64,000 bases of DNA, taken from Tolypeutes matacus (taxonomy: Eukaryota > Chordata > Mammalia > Cingulata > Chlamyphoridae). Both the position numbers and the translations under genes were made by a program. Under the pieces are notes generated by a model that was not told the DNA's origin, ran no database searches, and worked only from the letters and a program-made list of their open reading frames with translations. The stretch is from the NCBI GenBank assembly GCA_026826555.1, contig JAKSZT010053881.1, positions 9,857,485 through 9,921,484 on the forward strand. The letters run 5' to 3'. The first letter of the stretch is position 1; the number at the start of each line of letters is the position of its first letter. Positions 46,029 through 57,904 of this stretch are shown piece after piece.

Positions 46029-47156
46029 TATAGCCAGTTGATTTTTGACAAGGCTGCTAAGTCCACTCAATTGGGGAAACCATAGTCTCTTCAACAATGG
46101 GTATTGGGAGTACTGGATACCCCATGTGCAAAAGAATGGCAGAGGATCCCTATCTCATACTGTATAAAAATTTAATTCAAAATGGATCAAAGACCTAAAT
46201 ATAAGAACCAGGACTATAAAACTCCTAGGAAGAAATGTACAGAAGCATCTTCAGGATCTTGTGTTAGGCATTGGTTTCTTAGACTTTACACTCTGCACAA
46301 GCAGCAAAAGAAAAATTAATAAAATGGACTTCATCAAAATAAAAACTTTTGTGTATCAAAGGACTTTATCATGAAAGTGAAAATACAACCTATACAATGG
46401 AAGAAAAATTTGGAAATCACACATCCAATAAGCGTTTAATATCCAGAATATGTAATGAATACATATTACAACCATAAAAAGGCAAAAAATTAAATTCAAA
46501 TTTAAAAATAGGCAAAAAAAGAAGATGGCAGAATAGAGAGCAGCAGGGTGTACTTGTCCTCCAGAAATGGCAAGATGACAGGCAGACTTGCTGGGCACAG
46601 GGAAACAGTGTGGGAGCAGATCCAGCAGCCCATGTGGGCAGTCCTGCCATTCACAAGGAAAGGGCAGGGAGGTGACCCAGTGGACCCAGCTGGGCAGCCC
46701 TGCCAATAGTAGGGAGAGCGGGTGCAAGAGTGGTGCAGGGGTGGCCCACATGGGCAGCGGGGGGAGTGACGGGAGAGCAGTATAGATGGCCATGAGAGAG
46801 GTTTCGTTGGGTGTAGACAGAGGTGGATGCAGGTAAGCACAGGAGGAAGCCAAAAAGCAATGCTTAGACTCCAGAGGACAAGATAACTACAGTACAACAC
46901 TGAGGATGAGCTAGACAAGGAGATTTAATGAGGCCACGGCAGAGGAACTGCGTCTTAGGAACCAGATCTTTGGAGCTGTTCTGTACCCCATTTGTAGGAC
47001 CATGGCCTGATTTTGATCAGTTAAAAACAAGTCTAAAGAATCATAATAAACTGAAACAGGTGTCAAAGAAGAGTCTTATCACAAAACCAAACAACAGTAA
47101 AACCCTAGACAAGAGAGAGAAACTAATCATTAGAGTAAATTCCTCAAGATAAGTAG

Positions 47157-48480
47157 ATGCAAAAAAATTACAGGCCATTCTAAGAAACTGGAAGATATGG
47201 CCCAATCAAAGGAAGAAATTAATAAGTTGGAGGAGATGCAGAATTTGGAACAACTAATACAGATCTCCTAAATCAAGGAGATGAGGAAAGAGATTAAGGA
47301 TATTAAGAATATATTGGGGGGCGGATGTGGCTCAAATGGTTGGGCGTCCGTCTGCCATATGGAGGGACCTGGGTTTGATCCCCAGGACCTCCCGGTAAAA
47401 TAAAAAATATATATATAAAGAAGGCGCATGGGCTGCCAGGCTCTGTATGCTGGTGAGCCGCCAGGCCCCGGGAGCCATGCAGTAAGATGATGACGTAACA
47501 GGAGAGAGACACAGGGGAGAGACAAGATGAGATGCTCTGAAAGCTCTGAAAACCAGGAACCGAGGTGGCGCAGGTGGCAGAACACCTCTCTCCTACATCA
47601 GAGGTCTCCAGGATCGAATCCTGGTGAAGACTGGAGGAGGAGGATGAGAAGAGATGGCAGGAAACAGACACAAGAGAATTGCCCAGCAAATGGACACAAA
47701 ACAGCAAATATGGAAGGAGAGTTTAAAATGGATAAAGTAAATAAATAAATCTTAAAAAAAAAAAAAAAAAAAAGAATATACTGGGTGAGCATATAGAAGA
47801 AATTGAAAACATACATAGAAAAATTACAGATCTTATGATAATGAAAGGCACAATAGAAGAGATTAAATATACACTAGACTCACACAACAGCATTGAACAG
47901 GCAGAGGAAAGAATTAGCAAATTAGAAGATAGGACATTCGAAATCACACCAATAGAAGTAGAGATAAAGGGGAAAAAATGGAAAAAACTGGGAATTGAAT
48001 GACAGCACAAAGCACACAAATATACACATTATGGGTGTCTCAGAGGGAGAAGAGAAAAGGGCAGAGGAGTAATGGCTGAAAATTTCCCAACTCTTATGAG
48101 GGACATAGATGTACATGTCCAGGAGCTGCAGCATATCCAGACAGAATAAATCCTGACAGAAATACTCTGCGACACATACTAATCAGATTGTCAAATGCCA
48201 AAGATAAAGAGAATCCTGAAAGCAGCAAGAGAAAAGGAGTCCATTATATACGAAGAAAGCTTGATAAGATTAAGTGCTGATTTCTCCTCAGAAATCATGA
48301 CATATTTAAAGAACTGAAAGAGAGAAATTGCCAGCCAAGAATTCTATATCAAGCAAAATTGGCCTTCAAAAATGACGGAGAGATTAAAATATTCACAGAT
48401 TTACAGAAGCTGAGAGAATTCATAAATAAGAGGCCCGCCCTATAAGAAATACCAAACGGAGTTCTGCAGTCTAAAAGGAA
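47157..48480 (+). pseudogene. L1-E ORF1 remnant, split by SINE
   Basis: A start-like ATG at 47157 leads a worn ORF1 opening ('LQAILRNWKIWPN' in shifted frame). SINE S10 (47319-47771) follows, then the charged region (47780-48000) and the C-terminal domain around 48300-48440 ('NCQPRILYQAKLAFKNDGEI' in broken frame). The fragments alternate frames and contain stops. Confidence 0.65.
47319..47771 (+). mobile_element. Dimeric DAS-type SINE (S10) with TSD
   Basis: Duplications 'aagaatatattggg' (47305-47318) and 'aagaatatactggg' (47772-47785), one mismatch. Left unit 'ggatgtggctcaaatggttg' and 'gggtttgatcccc'; linker with (TA)n and 'gagccgccaggccccggga'; right unit 'gaggtggcgcaggtggcag' and 'aggatcgaatcctgg'; tail 'aaataaataaatctt' plus A19. 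Same subtype as S4, S9 and S14. Confidence 0.9.
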
Positions 48481-48598
48481 AAGACAGGTGAGAGGGGTAT
48501 GATTGAGAGTGTAGAAATGAAGATTATTAGTAAAGCTAACTAAAAGTGTAAAGAGAGAGACAAAATTAAGATATGACATATAAAAGCCTAAGGATAAA

Positions 48599-51500
48599 AT
48601 GGTTAAATTAAGTGCTGCCTTTACCGTAATAACATTGAATGTTAATGGATTAAGCTCCCCAATTAAGAGACACAAATTGGCAGAATGGATTAAAAAAATA
48701 TGACCCATCTATATGTTGTCTGCAAGAGACTCACCATAGACCCAAGGACACAAATAGATTGCAAGTGAAAGGTTAGAAAAACAATTTTCCACCAAACAGT
48801 AACCAAAAAAGAGCTGGGGTAGCTATACTAATATTGGACAAAACAGACTTTAAATACAAAACTGTTTTAAGAGACAAAGAAGGACATTATGTATTAATAA
48901 AAAGGGCAATATACTGAAAAGAAAGAACAGTCATAAATATTTATGCACCTAACCAAAGTGCCCCAAAATACATAAGGCAAACACTGGCCAAACTGAAGGA
49001 AGAAATAGATACCTCTACAATAATAGTGGGGAGCTTCAATACACCACTCTCAGCAGTAGAAAGAACATCTAGACAGAGGATCAATAAAGAAACAGAGATC
49101 TTGACTAATATGATAAAAGAGCTAGACCTAACAAACATATACAGAACATTGCATCCCAAAAAAGCAGGATAATACCTTCTTCTCAAGTGCTTATGGATCA
49201 TTCTCCAGGATAAATCACATGTTAGGTCATAGAACAAATCTCAAATAATTTAGAAAGATTGAAATTAAACAAAGAACTTTTTCTGACCCCAGTGGAATGA
49301 AGCTGGAAATCAATAAAGGGCAGAAAACCAAAAATTCACAAATATATGGAAATTAAGCAGCATACTCCTAAACAATCAGTGAGTCAAAGAAGACATTGCA
49401 AGAGAAATTAGTAAATATCTTGAGGTGAATGAAAATGAGAATACAACATATCAAAACTTATGGGATGCAGCGAAAGGAGTGCAGAGGGGGAAATTTATAG
49501 CCCTAAATGCCTTCATTAAAAAAAGAAGAAATAGCTAAAATCAAAGGCCTAACTGCACACCTGGAAGAACTAGAACATCAAACTAATCCCAAAGCAAGCA
49601 GAAGGAAAGAAATAACAGAGATTAGAGCAAAAATAAATTAAATTGAAAATTAAAAAAAAAAAAATTAACAAAACCAAAGCCTGGTTCTTTTGAGAAGATT
49701 AATAAAATTGACAAACCCTTAGCTAGACTAACAAAGGAAAAAGAGAGAAGATGCAAATAAATAAAATCAGAAACAATAGAGGGGACATCACCACTGACCC
49801 CACAGAAATAAAAAGGATCACAGGAGGATACTATGAAAAACTGCATGCCAACAAATTAGACAACTTAGATGAACAACCTACACTGACTCTAGAAGAAATA
49901 GACCAATCACAGGTAAAGACTGAGTCAGTCATCAAAAACCTCCCAACAAAGAAGAGTCCAGGACCAGATAGCCTCCCAGGTGAATTCTACCAAGCATTCC
50001 AAAAAGAACTAATACCAATTCTGCACAAACTCTTCCAAAATATTGAACAGGGTGGAACACTACTTAATTCATTCTATGAAACCAACATCACCCTAATACC
50101 AAAGCCAGATAAAGATGCTATAAGAAAAGAAAATTATAGACCACTCTCTCTAATGGCACAAGACAACTACAATTAACAGTAAATCCACTTTAGTCAACAT
50201 TTACACTCATGTTCCACATTTAGAAGCAAAAATCTTCCATAAAATACTGGCAAATATAACCAACAACACATTAAATGAATTATACCACCATGATCAAGTA
50301 GGTTTTATTCCATGTGTGCAAGAAATCAATTAATGTAATACATCACATTAGCAAAGCAAAGGGGAAAAATCACATGATCCTCTCTATTGATGCAGAAAGA
50401 GCATTCAACAAAATCCAGCATCCTTTCTTGATAAAAAATACTTCAAAATATAGGAATAGAAGGAAACTTCTTCAATATGATAAAAGGCATATATATGAAA
50501 AATCCACAGCTAACATCATACTCAATGGTGAAAGACTGTAAGCTTTCCCTCCAAGATCCAGAACATGACAAGGATGCCCACTGACACCACTCATATTCTT
50601 CATTTAACATGTGTTAGAAGTTCTTGCTAGATCAGTCAGGCAAGAAAAAGAAGACATCAAAATTAGAAAGGAAGAAGTAAAACTTTCACTATTTGCAGAT
50701 GATCCTATATGTTGAAAAATCCTGAAAACTCTACAACACAGCTACTAGAGCTAATAAATGAGTTTAGCAGAGTAACAGGGTATAAGATGAACATGCAAAA
50801 ATCAGTAATGTTTCTATATTCTAGTAATGAGCAAGCTAAGGAGGGAACCAAGAAAAAATTTCCATGTACAATAGCAACTAAAAGAATCCAATAACTAAGA
50901 ATAAATTTAAGGATATAAAGAACTGGTACACAGAAAACTACACGACATTGCTAAAAGAAATCAAAGCAGACCTAAATAAATGGAATGACAGTTTGTGCTC
51001 ATGGATTGGAAAACTATTGTTAAGATGTTAATTCTACCCAAACTGATTTACAGATTCAGTGCAATCCCAATAAAAATTACTTCAGCCATTTTTTTTTTTT
51101 TTTTGAGAAATGGAAAAGCCAGTAATCAAGTTTATTTGCAAGTATAAGGAGCCCCCAAATAGCCAAAAACATCTTGAAAAAGGAAAACGAAGTTGTAGGA
51201 CTCACACTACCTGACTTAAAGGCATATTACAGGGAAGCAGATGTGGCTCAAGTGATTGGGCTCCCGTCTACCATATGGGAGGTCCAGGGTTTGATTCCGG
51301 GGCCTCCTGGTGAAAAGCAAGCTGGCCCATGTAGCAAGCTGACCTGAGCGGAAAGCTGGCCCATGTGGAGTACTGGCCCACACAGAATGATGGCCCACAC
51401 AGAGAGCTGGCACAACAAGATGACACAACAAAAAAAGAGACACAGAAGAGAGACAATAAGAGACACAGCAGACCAGGGAGCTGAGGTAGCACAAGAGATT

Positions 51501-52690
51501 GAGCAGCCTCTCTCCACTCCAGAAGGTCCCAGGATCGGTTCCCAGTGCCGCCTAAAGAGAAGACAAGGAGAAACAGAAGAACACACAGAGAGCAGACAAG
51601 CAAGCGCACAACAACAAGGAGGGGGGAGAGATAAATAAGTAAATATTTTTTAAAAATAATAAAAATAAAGCATATTACAATGCTTCAGTGGTCAAAACAG
51701 CATGGTACTCGCACAAGGATAGATATAAGGACCAAAGGAATCAAATTGAGAGTTGAGAGTTTAGAAATAGACCCACACATCTACAGTCAAGTGATACTTG
51801 ACAAGGCTGCCAGATCCATTCAACTGGGACAGAATAGTCTCTTCAACAAATGGTGCTGGGAACTGGATATGCCTGTCTAAAAGAATGAAAGAGTACCCTT
51901 ATACCCTATACAAAAATCAACTCAAGATGGATCAAAGAACTAATTATAAGAACCAGGACCATAAAACTCCTAGAAGAAAATGTACAGAAGCATCTTTGAG
52001 ATCTTGTGGTAGGCAACAGTTTCATAACCTTTACACCCAAAGCATGAGCAACAAAAGAAAAAATAGATAAATTGGACCTCCTCAAAATTAAAAACTTTTT
52101 TCTTCAAAGGAGTTTAGCAAGAAAGTGAAAAGGCAGAAAATATTTGGAAACTATATATTTGATATTGGGAGAAAATATTTGGAAACTATATATTTGATAA
52201 GGGTCTAATTGGAGCATATATAAAGAGATTCTAAAACTCAATGATAAAAAGACAACCCAATTTAAAAAATGGGCAAAGGCTTTGAATAGACAGTTTTCCA
52301 AAGAGGAAATACAAATGGCTAAAAAGCACATGAAAAGATGTTCAACATCACTTGCTTCCTAATGGGAAATGCAAATCAAAACCACAAAATATCATTTCAC
52401 ACCTACTAGACTGGCCACCTTTAAAAAAACAAAACTACAAGTTTTGGAGAGGATGTGGAGAAACATATACTCTTTCATTGCTGATCAGAGTGTAGATTGG
52501 TGCAGCCACTGTGGAAGATAGCGTGGAGGTTCCTCGGGAAGCTAAATATAGAATTGCCGTTTGATCTGGCAATCCCATTACTAGGTATATACCCAGAAGA
52601 GCTGAAAGCAGGGACACGAACAGATTTATGCACATCAAAGTTCCTAGCAGCACCATTCACAATTACTAAAAGATGGAAGCCAACTCAAGT
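48599..52690 (+). pseudogene. L1-E ORF2 remnant, split by SINE
   Basis: The ATG at 48599 opens 'MVKLSAAFTVITLNVNGLS', the endonuclease start. A 141-residue frame (49751-50176) holds the region before RT ('KKSPGPDSLPGEFYQAFQ', '[11 protein letters not shown]'). The RT active site near 50690-50705 has a 5-bp deletion right after 'tttgcagatg', destroying the aspartate pair. S11 interrupts it at 51232-51669. The C-terminal part continues to about 52690 with the '[18 protein letters not shown]' block. Inactive. Confidence 0.8.
51232..51669 (+). mobile_element. Dimeric DAS-type SINE (S11) with TSD
   Basis: Duplication gcatattaca (51222-51231 and 51670-51679). Left unit 'gatgtggctcaagtgattgg' with B box 'gggtttgattccgg'. 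The linker has about four imperfect units built on 'gctggcccatgtgg' or 'tggcccacacaga'. The right unit has 'aggtagcacaagagattgag' and 'aggatcggttccc'. Tail AT-rich. Same subtype as S7 and S8. Confidence 0.9.
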
Positions 52691-53459
52691 GCCCATCAAT
52701 AGATAAACAAAATGTGGTATATACATACAATGAATATTATTCAGCTGTAAGAAGGAATGAAATACCGACACATGCAACAATATAGATGGGCCTCAAGGAC
52801 TTTAGGTTGAGTGAGATAAGCCAGGCACAGGACCACTATTGTATGATCTCACTAATATGAGCTAATTATCAGAAGCAAACTCATAGAGGTAGAATCTAGA
52901 ATATAGGTTACCAGGAGATACATTGGGTTAGAGAATGGGGAGTTGATGCTTAACTTGTGCAGAATGTATAATTAAGTTGATTGTAGTGATATGGGTGTGG
53001 ACAGAGGTGATGGTAATATATTGTGAGTGTAGATGGTAGGACTGAGGTGAGTGTGTGAGCATGGTTGAATGGGGACATTTTGGGTCATTTATGTTATTAG
53101 AAGGAAAGTTAGAGGATAAAACATGGAGTTGTATAATAGTGAACCCTGTGGTAGGTGAGGATTGGGGTTAATATAAGTATAAGAATGTCCTTGCAGGATC
53201 TAAAACAAAACATCACTAGTACAGGATGTTAATAATAGGGTAATACGTGAGGAAAAAATGCACCTAAAGTAAAATATGGATCATAGTTACCAGTAACATT
53301 TTAACATCCTTACATCAAATATAACAGAGGTACCACACCAATGTTAAGTGTCAACAATTGGGGAAGAGTTTGGAAATGTTGCATATTTTATTAATAAAAA
53401 AACATTATATGTCATAGAAACAACAAATTTCTCTGTAAGTTATACTGTTTTACACAGCC

Positions 53460-54833
53460 AGGGGTCTAGACAGACAGGGCCTTTTAAACAGCTTGAACAT
53501 TATATAGCTACATTCTTTTATAGGATATAAATGTAGGCTTGTTGCCATAGGTGTGTTTTCTGGATAGAAAGAGGCCCATATAGTAGTTAACAAAATATTA
53601 AACCTTTCCTCCTGGGAGAAGTCCTACTACTTTCTCAAATAAGAATGCCAGAGGGAAGCGGCTGTGGCTCAATCAGTGGGGCTCCCGTTTACCATATGGG
53701 AGGCCCTGGGTTCGGTTCCCGGGGCCTCCTGGTGAAGGCAAGCCCGCCCGCACGGCGTGGTTGGCTGACCCAGCGAGCACAAGCAGCAAGGGGGGGATAA
53801 ATGAATAAATAAATAAAATCTTATAAAAAAAAAAAAAAAAGAATGCCAGAAGCTCAGGAATATATAAGCCTTGCCTAATAAAGGAAATTAGGCTAATAAG
53901 CCAAGACCTCGATCTTAATGATTACACTTATGAACCTTATTTTGTAATAATGAAATTAAGCCTAATTATAATTAATGTGTAAGGGTTGCCTCCTGAAAAC
54001 CTTCTTGTTACTCAAATGTGGCCTCTCTCTAAGTCAAACACTGCAAATAAACTCACTGCTTTCCCCCTCACATAGGACATGACTCCCAGGGATGAGCCCC
54101 CCTGGCACTGAGGGATTATTACCAAGCATTAATCCGTAATACATTTGAAGAAAGACCTTGATGAAAAGGGAGAATATTAAATAAAATATAACTTTTATGG
54201 CAAAGAGATTTCACAGTGAGTCATTCCGGAGGTTATGTTTATGCAGGTCTCAGCCAGACTCCACAAAAAGCTACAGTAAATAAAGCCACAAACAAAGGTG
54301 CTCCTGAGGGCCCTAGGGATGTCTGGACCCTGGAGGTAAACTACATGGCCACATGAAATCAACACCCCCTTGGCAGTCTCTATCTGAGAATATATGAGAA
54401 GTTATATTTAGGTATAAATCCCCTGATCATGATGCTTCTACTTCTTTTATTTGAACCTATAATTTTCAATTTATTTGTTACATATATTTCTCAGAGTCTT
54501 AAAGCCTTCGGATTGTTCCTATGCTTGTGGAGCCCTGAAACCCAGCAGATATGTGGTCAACTCCTACTGTCCTGGACAACTAACAAAATGATGATGGACC
54601 AGGACCAGCCCAAAAGGAAGGAGTATCTTCAACTGCAAGCAAAACAATTCCATTCCTCTGTACCATAATATCTACATTTCTGCTTGGCCTGAAGTAGAGT
54701 GGACAGTATCCCAAATCCCACAAGATAGAGAAATGAACAAAAATAAGGGGCGGGAGGCAGTATAATTGCTGACTAAAGCAGATTTATTGTTATGGTAAGT
54801 ATCTTGTGGTAACTGAGTAACATGTAACATTAA
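53460..54833 (+). other. L1-E 3' extension, L1 3'-UTR-like
   Basis: The usual L1 3' end words ('tttctctgtaag') are reached at about 53440, yet 1.4 kb more follows before L1-D1 resumes. It contains 'acatgactcccagggatgag' and 'ggtgctcctgagggcccta', which I associate with long xenarthran L1 3' untranslated regions. The link is from memory and could be wrong; an older second insertion is the alternative. It holds S12 and no coding sequence; the 79-codon frame at 54429 is not recognised. Confidence 0.45.
53653..53838 (+). mobile_element. Monomeric DAS-type SINE (S12) with TSD
   Basis: Duplication aagaatgccaga (53641-53652 and 53839-53850). One tRNA-like unit: 'ggctgtggctcaatcagtgg' (A box region), 'gggttcggttcccgg' (intact B box). 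A short GC-rich body follows ('gcccgcccgcacggcgtgg'), then 'aataaataaataaaatctta' and an A-run. Only about 186 bp, and the least mutated SINE here, so probably the youngest. Confidence 0.9.
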
Positions 54834-56043
54834 TTTTTTTTTTTTTTTTTTAAGAAAAAAATGGGCAAAAGTCTTAAATAGATGTTTATCCAAAGAGGAT
54901 ATACAAATGGCCAGAAGCACATGAAAAGATGCTCAACATCATTAGCTATTAGAGAAATGCAAATCAGTACTACAATGAGATACCATTTCACACCCACTAG
55001 AATGGCTACATTAAAAAAAAAATTAGAAGTGTTGGACATGATGTGGCTAAATAGGAACACTCACTCATTGCTGGTGCAAATGTAAAATGGTTTGGCCACT
55101 GTGGAAGACAGTTTGGCAATTCCTCAGAAAGCTAATAGAATTACCATATGACCTGGCAATCCCTTTACTAGGTATGTACCCAAAAGAATTGAAAGCAGGG
55201 ACTCAAACAGATATTTGCACGCTGATGTTCACCGCAGCATTATTTACAATTACCAAAAGATAGACAAAACCCAAATGTCCATCAACCAATGAATGGACAA
55301 ACAAAATGTGGTATATACATACACAGCATTAATAAGGACTGAAGTTCAGATACGTGCAACAACATGGATGAACCTTGAATACATCATGTTGAATGAAATA
55401 AGCTAGACACAAAAGGACAAATACTATATAATCTCAATGATATGAAATAATGAGAATAAGCAAACTCAGAGATAAAAATCTGAAATATTGGTTACCAGGG
55501 ACCAAGACTGGTATAGGGAATGGGGAGTTAATGCTTAAATTGTGCAAAATTTCTATTTGGGTTATTGTAAAATTTTGGAAATGGATGGTGGTGATGGTAG
55601 CACAACATTGTAAATGTAATTAGCGGCACCAAATTATGTGTTTGACTGTGGTTAAAAGAGGAAATTTTAACTCATATATATGTTACTAGAATAAAAATTG
55701 GACTGTACAACACTGAAACCTATTGTAAATGATGGACTGTAGTTAATAATACTGTTATAAAATCCTCTTTCATGAATTAGAACAAATGTACCACCACACT
55801 AATGCACAGTGTTAATAATAGCATGGTAGATGGGGAAAAAATAATATACCCTAATGTATACAATGGACTATAATTAATAGTACAATTATAATAGTCTTTC
55901 AAAAATTGTAACAAAGGTACCACACTAATACAAAGTGTTAATAATTAGGTGTGGGAGGGTATATGGGTCTTCTGTATTTTCTGCATGATTTCTCTGTAAA
56001 CCTGCAACTTCTCTATTTTATATATATATATGTAAAGAAAAAG

Positions 56044-56769
56044 CACCAGTGCAAACCTTGAAATGTCCTCAGCTTGCTCAAAGAAGAATATGCTCTCATT
56101 CAGTTCCTAGATGTCTCACTGACTACCTTCTCCAGCACACAGATGCCTTTGCTCACTTCCATTCTTGTTACTTTCTGCCCCATCCTTGTTGCTATTCCTC
56201 CTTTGTATGCTACAGCAGTTATTTCTGTTTCTTGCAATCCAGGAAACTCCCTGTTCTGAGCATCAAACTCAAACCAAGGCCATCCCATGTGTTGCATCTA
56301 GTAAGTTTCCTCCCAGGAAGAAGCAATTTACTTCCACCCAGTGACTGCAATAGTCCATTAGGAACATCTTCATCCTACTGCACTCTTTAAGGAAGTTACC
56401 CCCTACCCAGCAAATACCTTAACCATCTCATGTACATATAAATAGGTGAATTTACAGTTTGGCTTTGTTAAATGCTTGACCCTGCTCCTAGATATATATA
56501 TAGCCATCTTCTGTCCCAAGTACTTGCCCTTTCAGAACTGCCCATCAGATTAACTTCCTTAATTATAGCTCTCCCAGCTCTTCTTTCCGTTACTTCTTGC
56601 TCCACATACTCCCAAGTGCTCATATAGATACTGACTTAATGTTAGAGTTGAATGAATTCATCCCAAGATACAAATGAGACTCTCATGAAGCATTTCCATT
56701 TTTAAAAACTAAATTGCTTTTTTAATTTTCTGGAGCAGTTACAGATTTACAGAAAAATCATGAAGAGAG
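56044..56769. other. Intergenic DNA, no clear gene
   Basis: The CT-rich sequence at 56100-56290 resembles an eroded L2 but is not certain. A 113-codon frame (56049-56390) has no known domain. Around 56720-56765 'gagcagttacagatttacag' resembles an old L1-derived fragment. Confidence 0.4.
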
Positions 56770-57140
<371 letters not shown>

Positions 57141-57155
57141 GAAAATAATAATCAA

Positions 57156-57899
57156 ATGCCCAGGTGTCAAAAAAAGACCACAAGTCATACAAAGAAACAG
57201 GAAAAGATGGCTCATTCAAGAGAACAAATTAAAATAGGATGCACAAACATTGGAACAACTAATTGAAGATGTCCAGTCAAATGTTCTAGATAATTTCAAT
57301 GCGCTAAAGGAGAACATGGACATACAACTAAAGGGAATCAAGATGATACGTGAACCAAAAGAAGAAATAGAAAACTTAAAAAGATACTTACAGAACTTAT
57401 GGGGCTGAAAAACACAGTACACTAGAGACAGCAAGTTTGAACAGGCAAAATAAAACAGCAGCAAACTAGAAGACAATCAAAATTATACAGTCTGAAGAGA
57501 AATAGAGAAAATTTAAAAATGAGCATGGCCTAGAGACCTGTAGGACAACATGGAACTATCAATAGTTGCATTATGGGAATTGCAGAAAGAGATGAAAGGG
57601 AAAAGAGGGCAGAAAGAATATTTGAGGAAACAATGCCCAAAGCTTCCCAAATCTGATGAGAGGCATGAATATATACATTCAAGAAGCCCACTGAATTTCA
57701 AACAGAAGAAACCCAAATAGGCCTCCTCTGAGTCATATAATTAAAAATTTTTTTTAAGTTCAATACCAAAGATAGACTTCTGAAAGCAGCAGGAGAGACG
57801 TGATTCATCACTTACAGAGGATCCTCAATAAGATTGTGTCGATTTCTCATCAGAAACCATGGAGGAAAGAAGGCAGTAATATATAAGATCTCCAGTAAA
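57156..57899 (+). pseudogene. L1-G ORF1 remnant
   Basis: The start codon at 57156 gives 'MPRCQKKTTSHTKKQEKM', the standard ORF1 opening in this window. A charged region follows, then the beginning of the C-terminal domain ('agaaaccatggagg' near 57851), cut by the LTR. Stops and shifts are frequent. Confidence 0.7.
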
Positions 57900-57904
57900 G
57901 ATAA

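Larger units (their letters stand above)
46518..54856 (+). mobile_element. L1-E, near full-length LINE-1 with long 3' region
   Basis: Flanked by a 14-bp duplication with one mismatch (aaaaataggcaaaa at 46504-46517, aaaaatgggcaaaa at 54857-54870), which rejoin L1-D1. The 5' end carries AAGATGGC (46522-46529). A G-rich 5' untranslated region follows, then ORF1 remnant (47157-48480), ORF2 remnant (48599-52690) and a 3' untranslated region. SINEs S10, S11 and S12 are inserted in it. It is clearly decayed. The right end is odd: a run of 18 T (54834-54851) stands where poly-A is expected. Confidence 0.8.
39137..55270 (+). pseudogene. L1-D1 ORF2 remnant, in three pieces
   Basis: The start at 39137 opens 'MAGVHTAFTVITLNVNGLNP', the usual beginning of the endonuclease. 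A 168-residue frame (40702-41208) covers the region before RT with 'KKSPGPEGFTGEFYQ' and 'TLIPKLDKD'. The RT active site at 41597-41608 spells F-T-D-D instead of F-A-D-D. A run of about 27 A (41330-41356) breaks the RT frame. The C-terminal pieces are at 45649-46517 and 54857-55270. Non-functional. Confidence 0.75.
36690..56043 (+). mobile_element. L1-D1, LINE-1, plus strand, heavily interrupted
   Basis: L1 sequence is found at about 36690-41801, 45649-46517 and 54857-56043. The first piece is 5' untranslated region, ORF1 and ORF2 up to late RT. The second and third are the C-terminal part of ORF2 and the 3' end. The third continues the second exactly across the L1-E insertion (14-bp duplication). 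That the first piece belongs to the same element is inferred from order, strand and no overlap. About 480 bp of ORF2 is missing between 41801 and 45649. Inserts are SINE S8, a tail-only insertion, the CYB5A-L1 chimera with L1-D2, a 0.7 kb unknown block, SINE S9 and L1-E. The 5' boundary is approximate. Confidence 0.7.
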
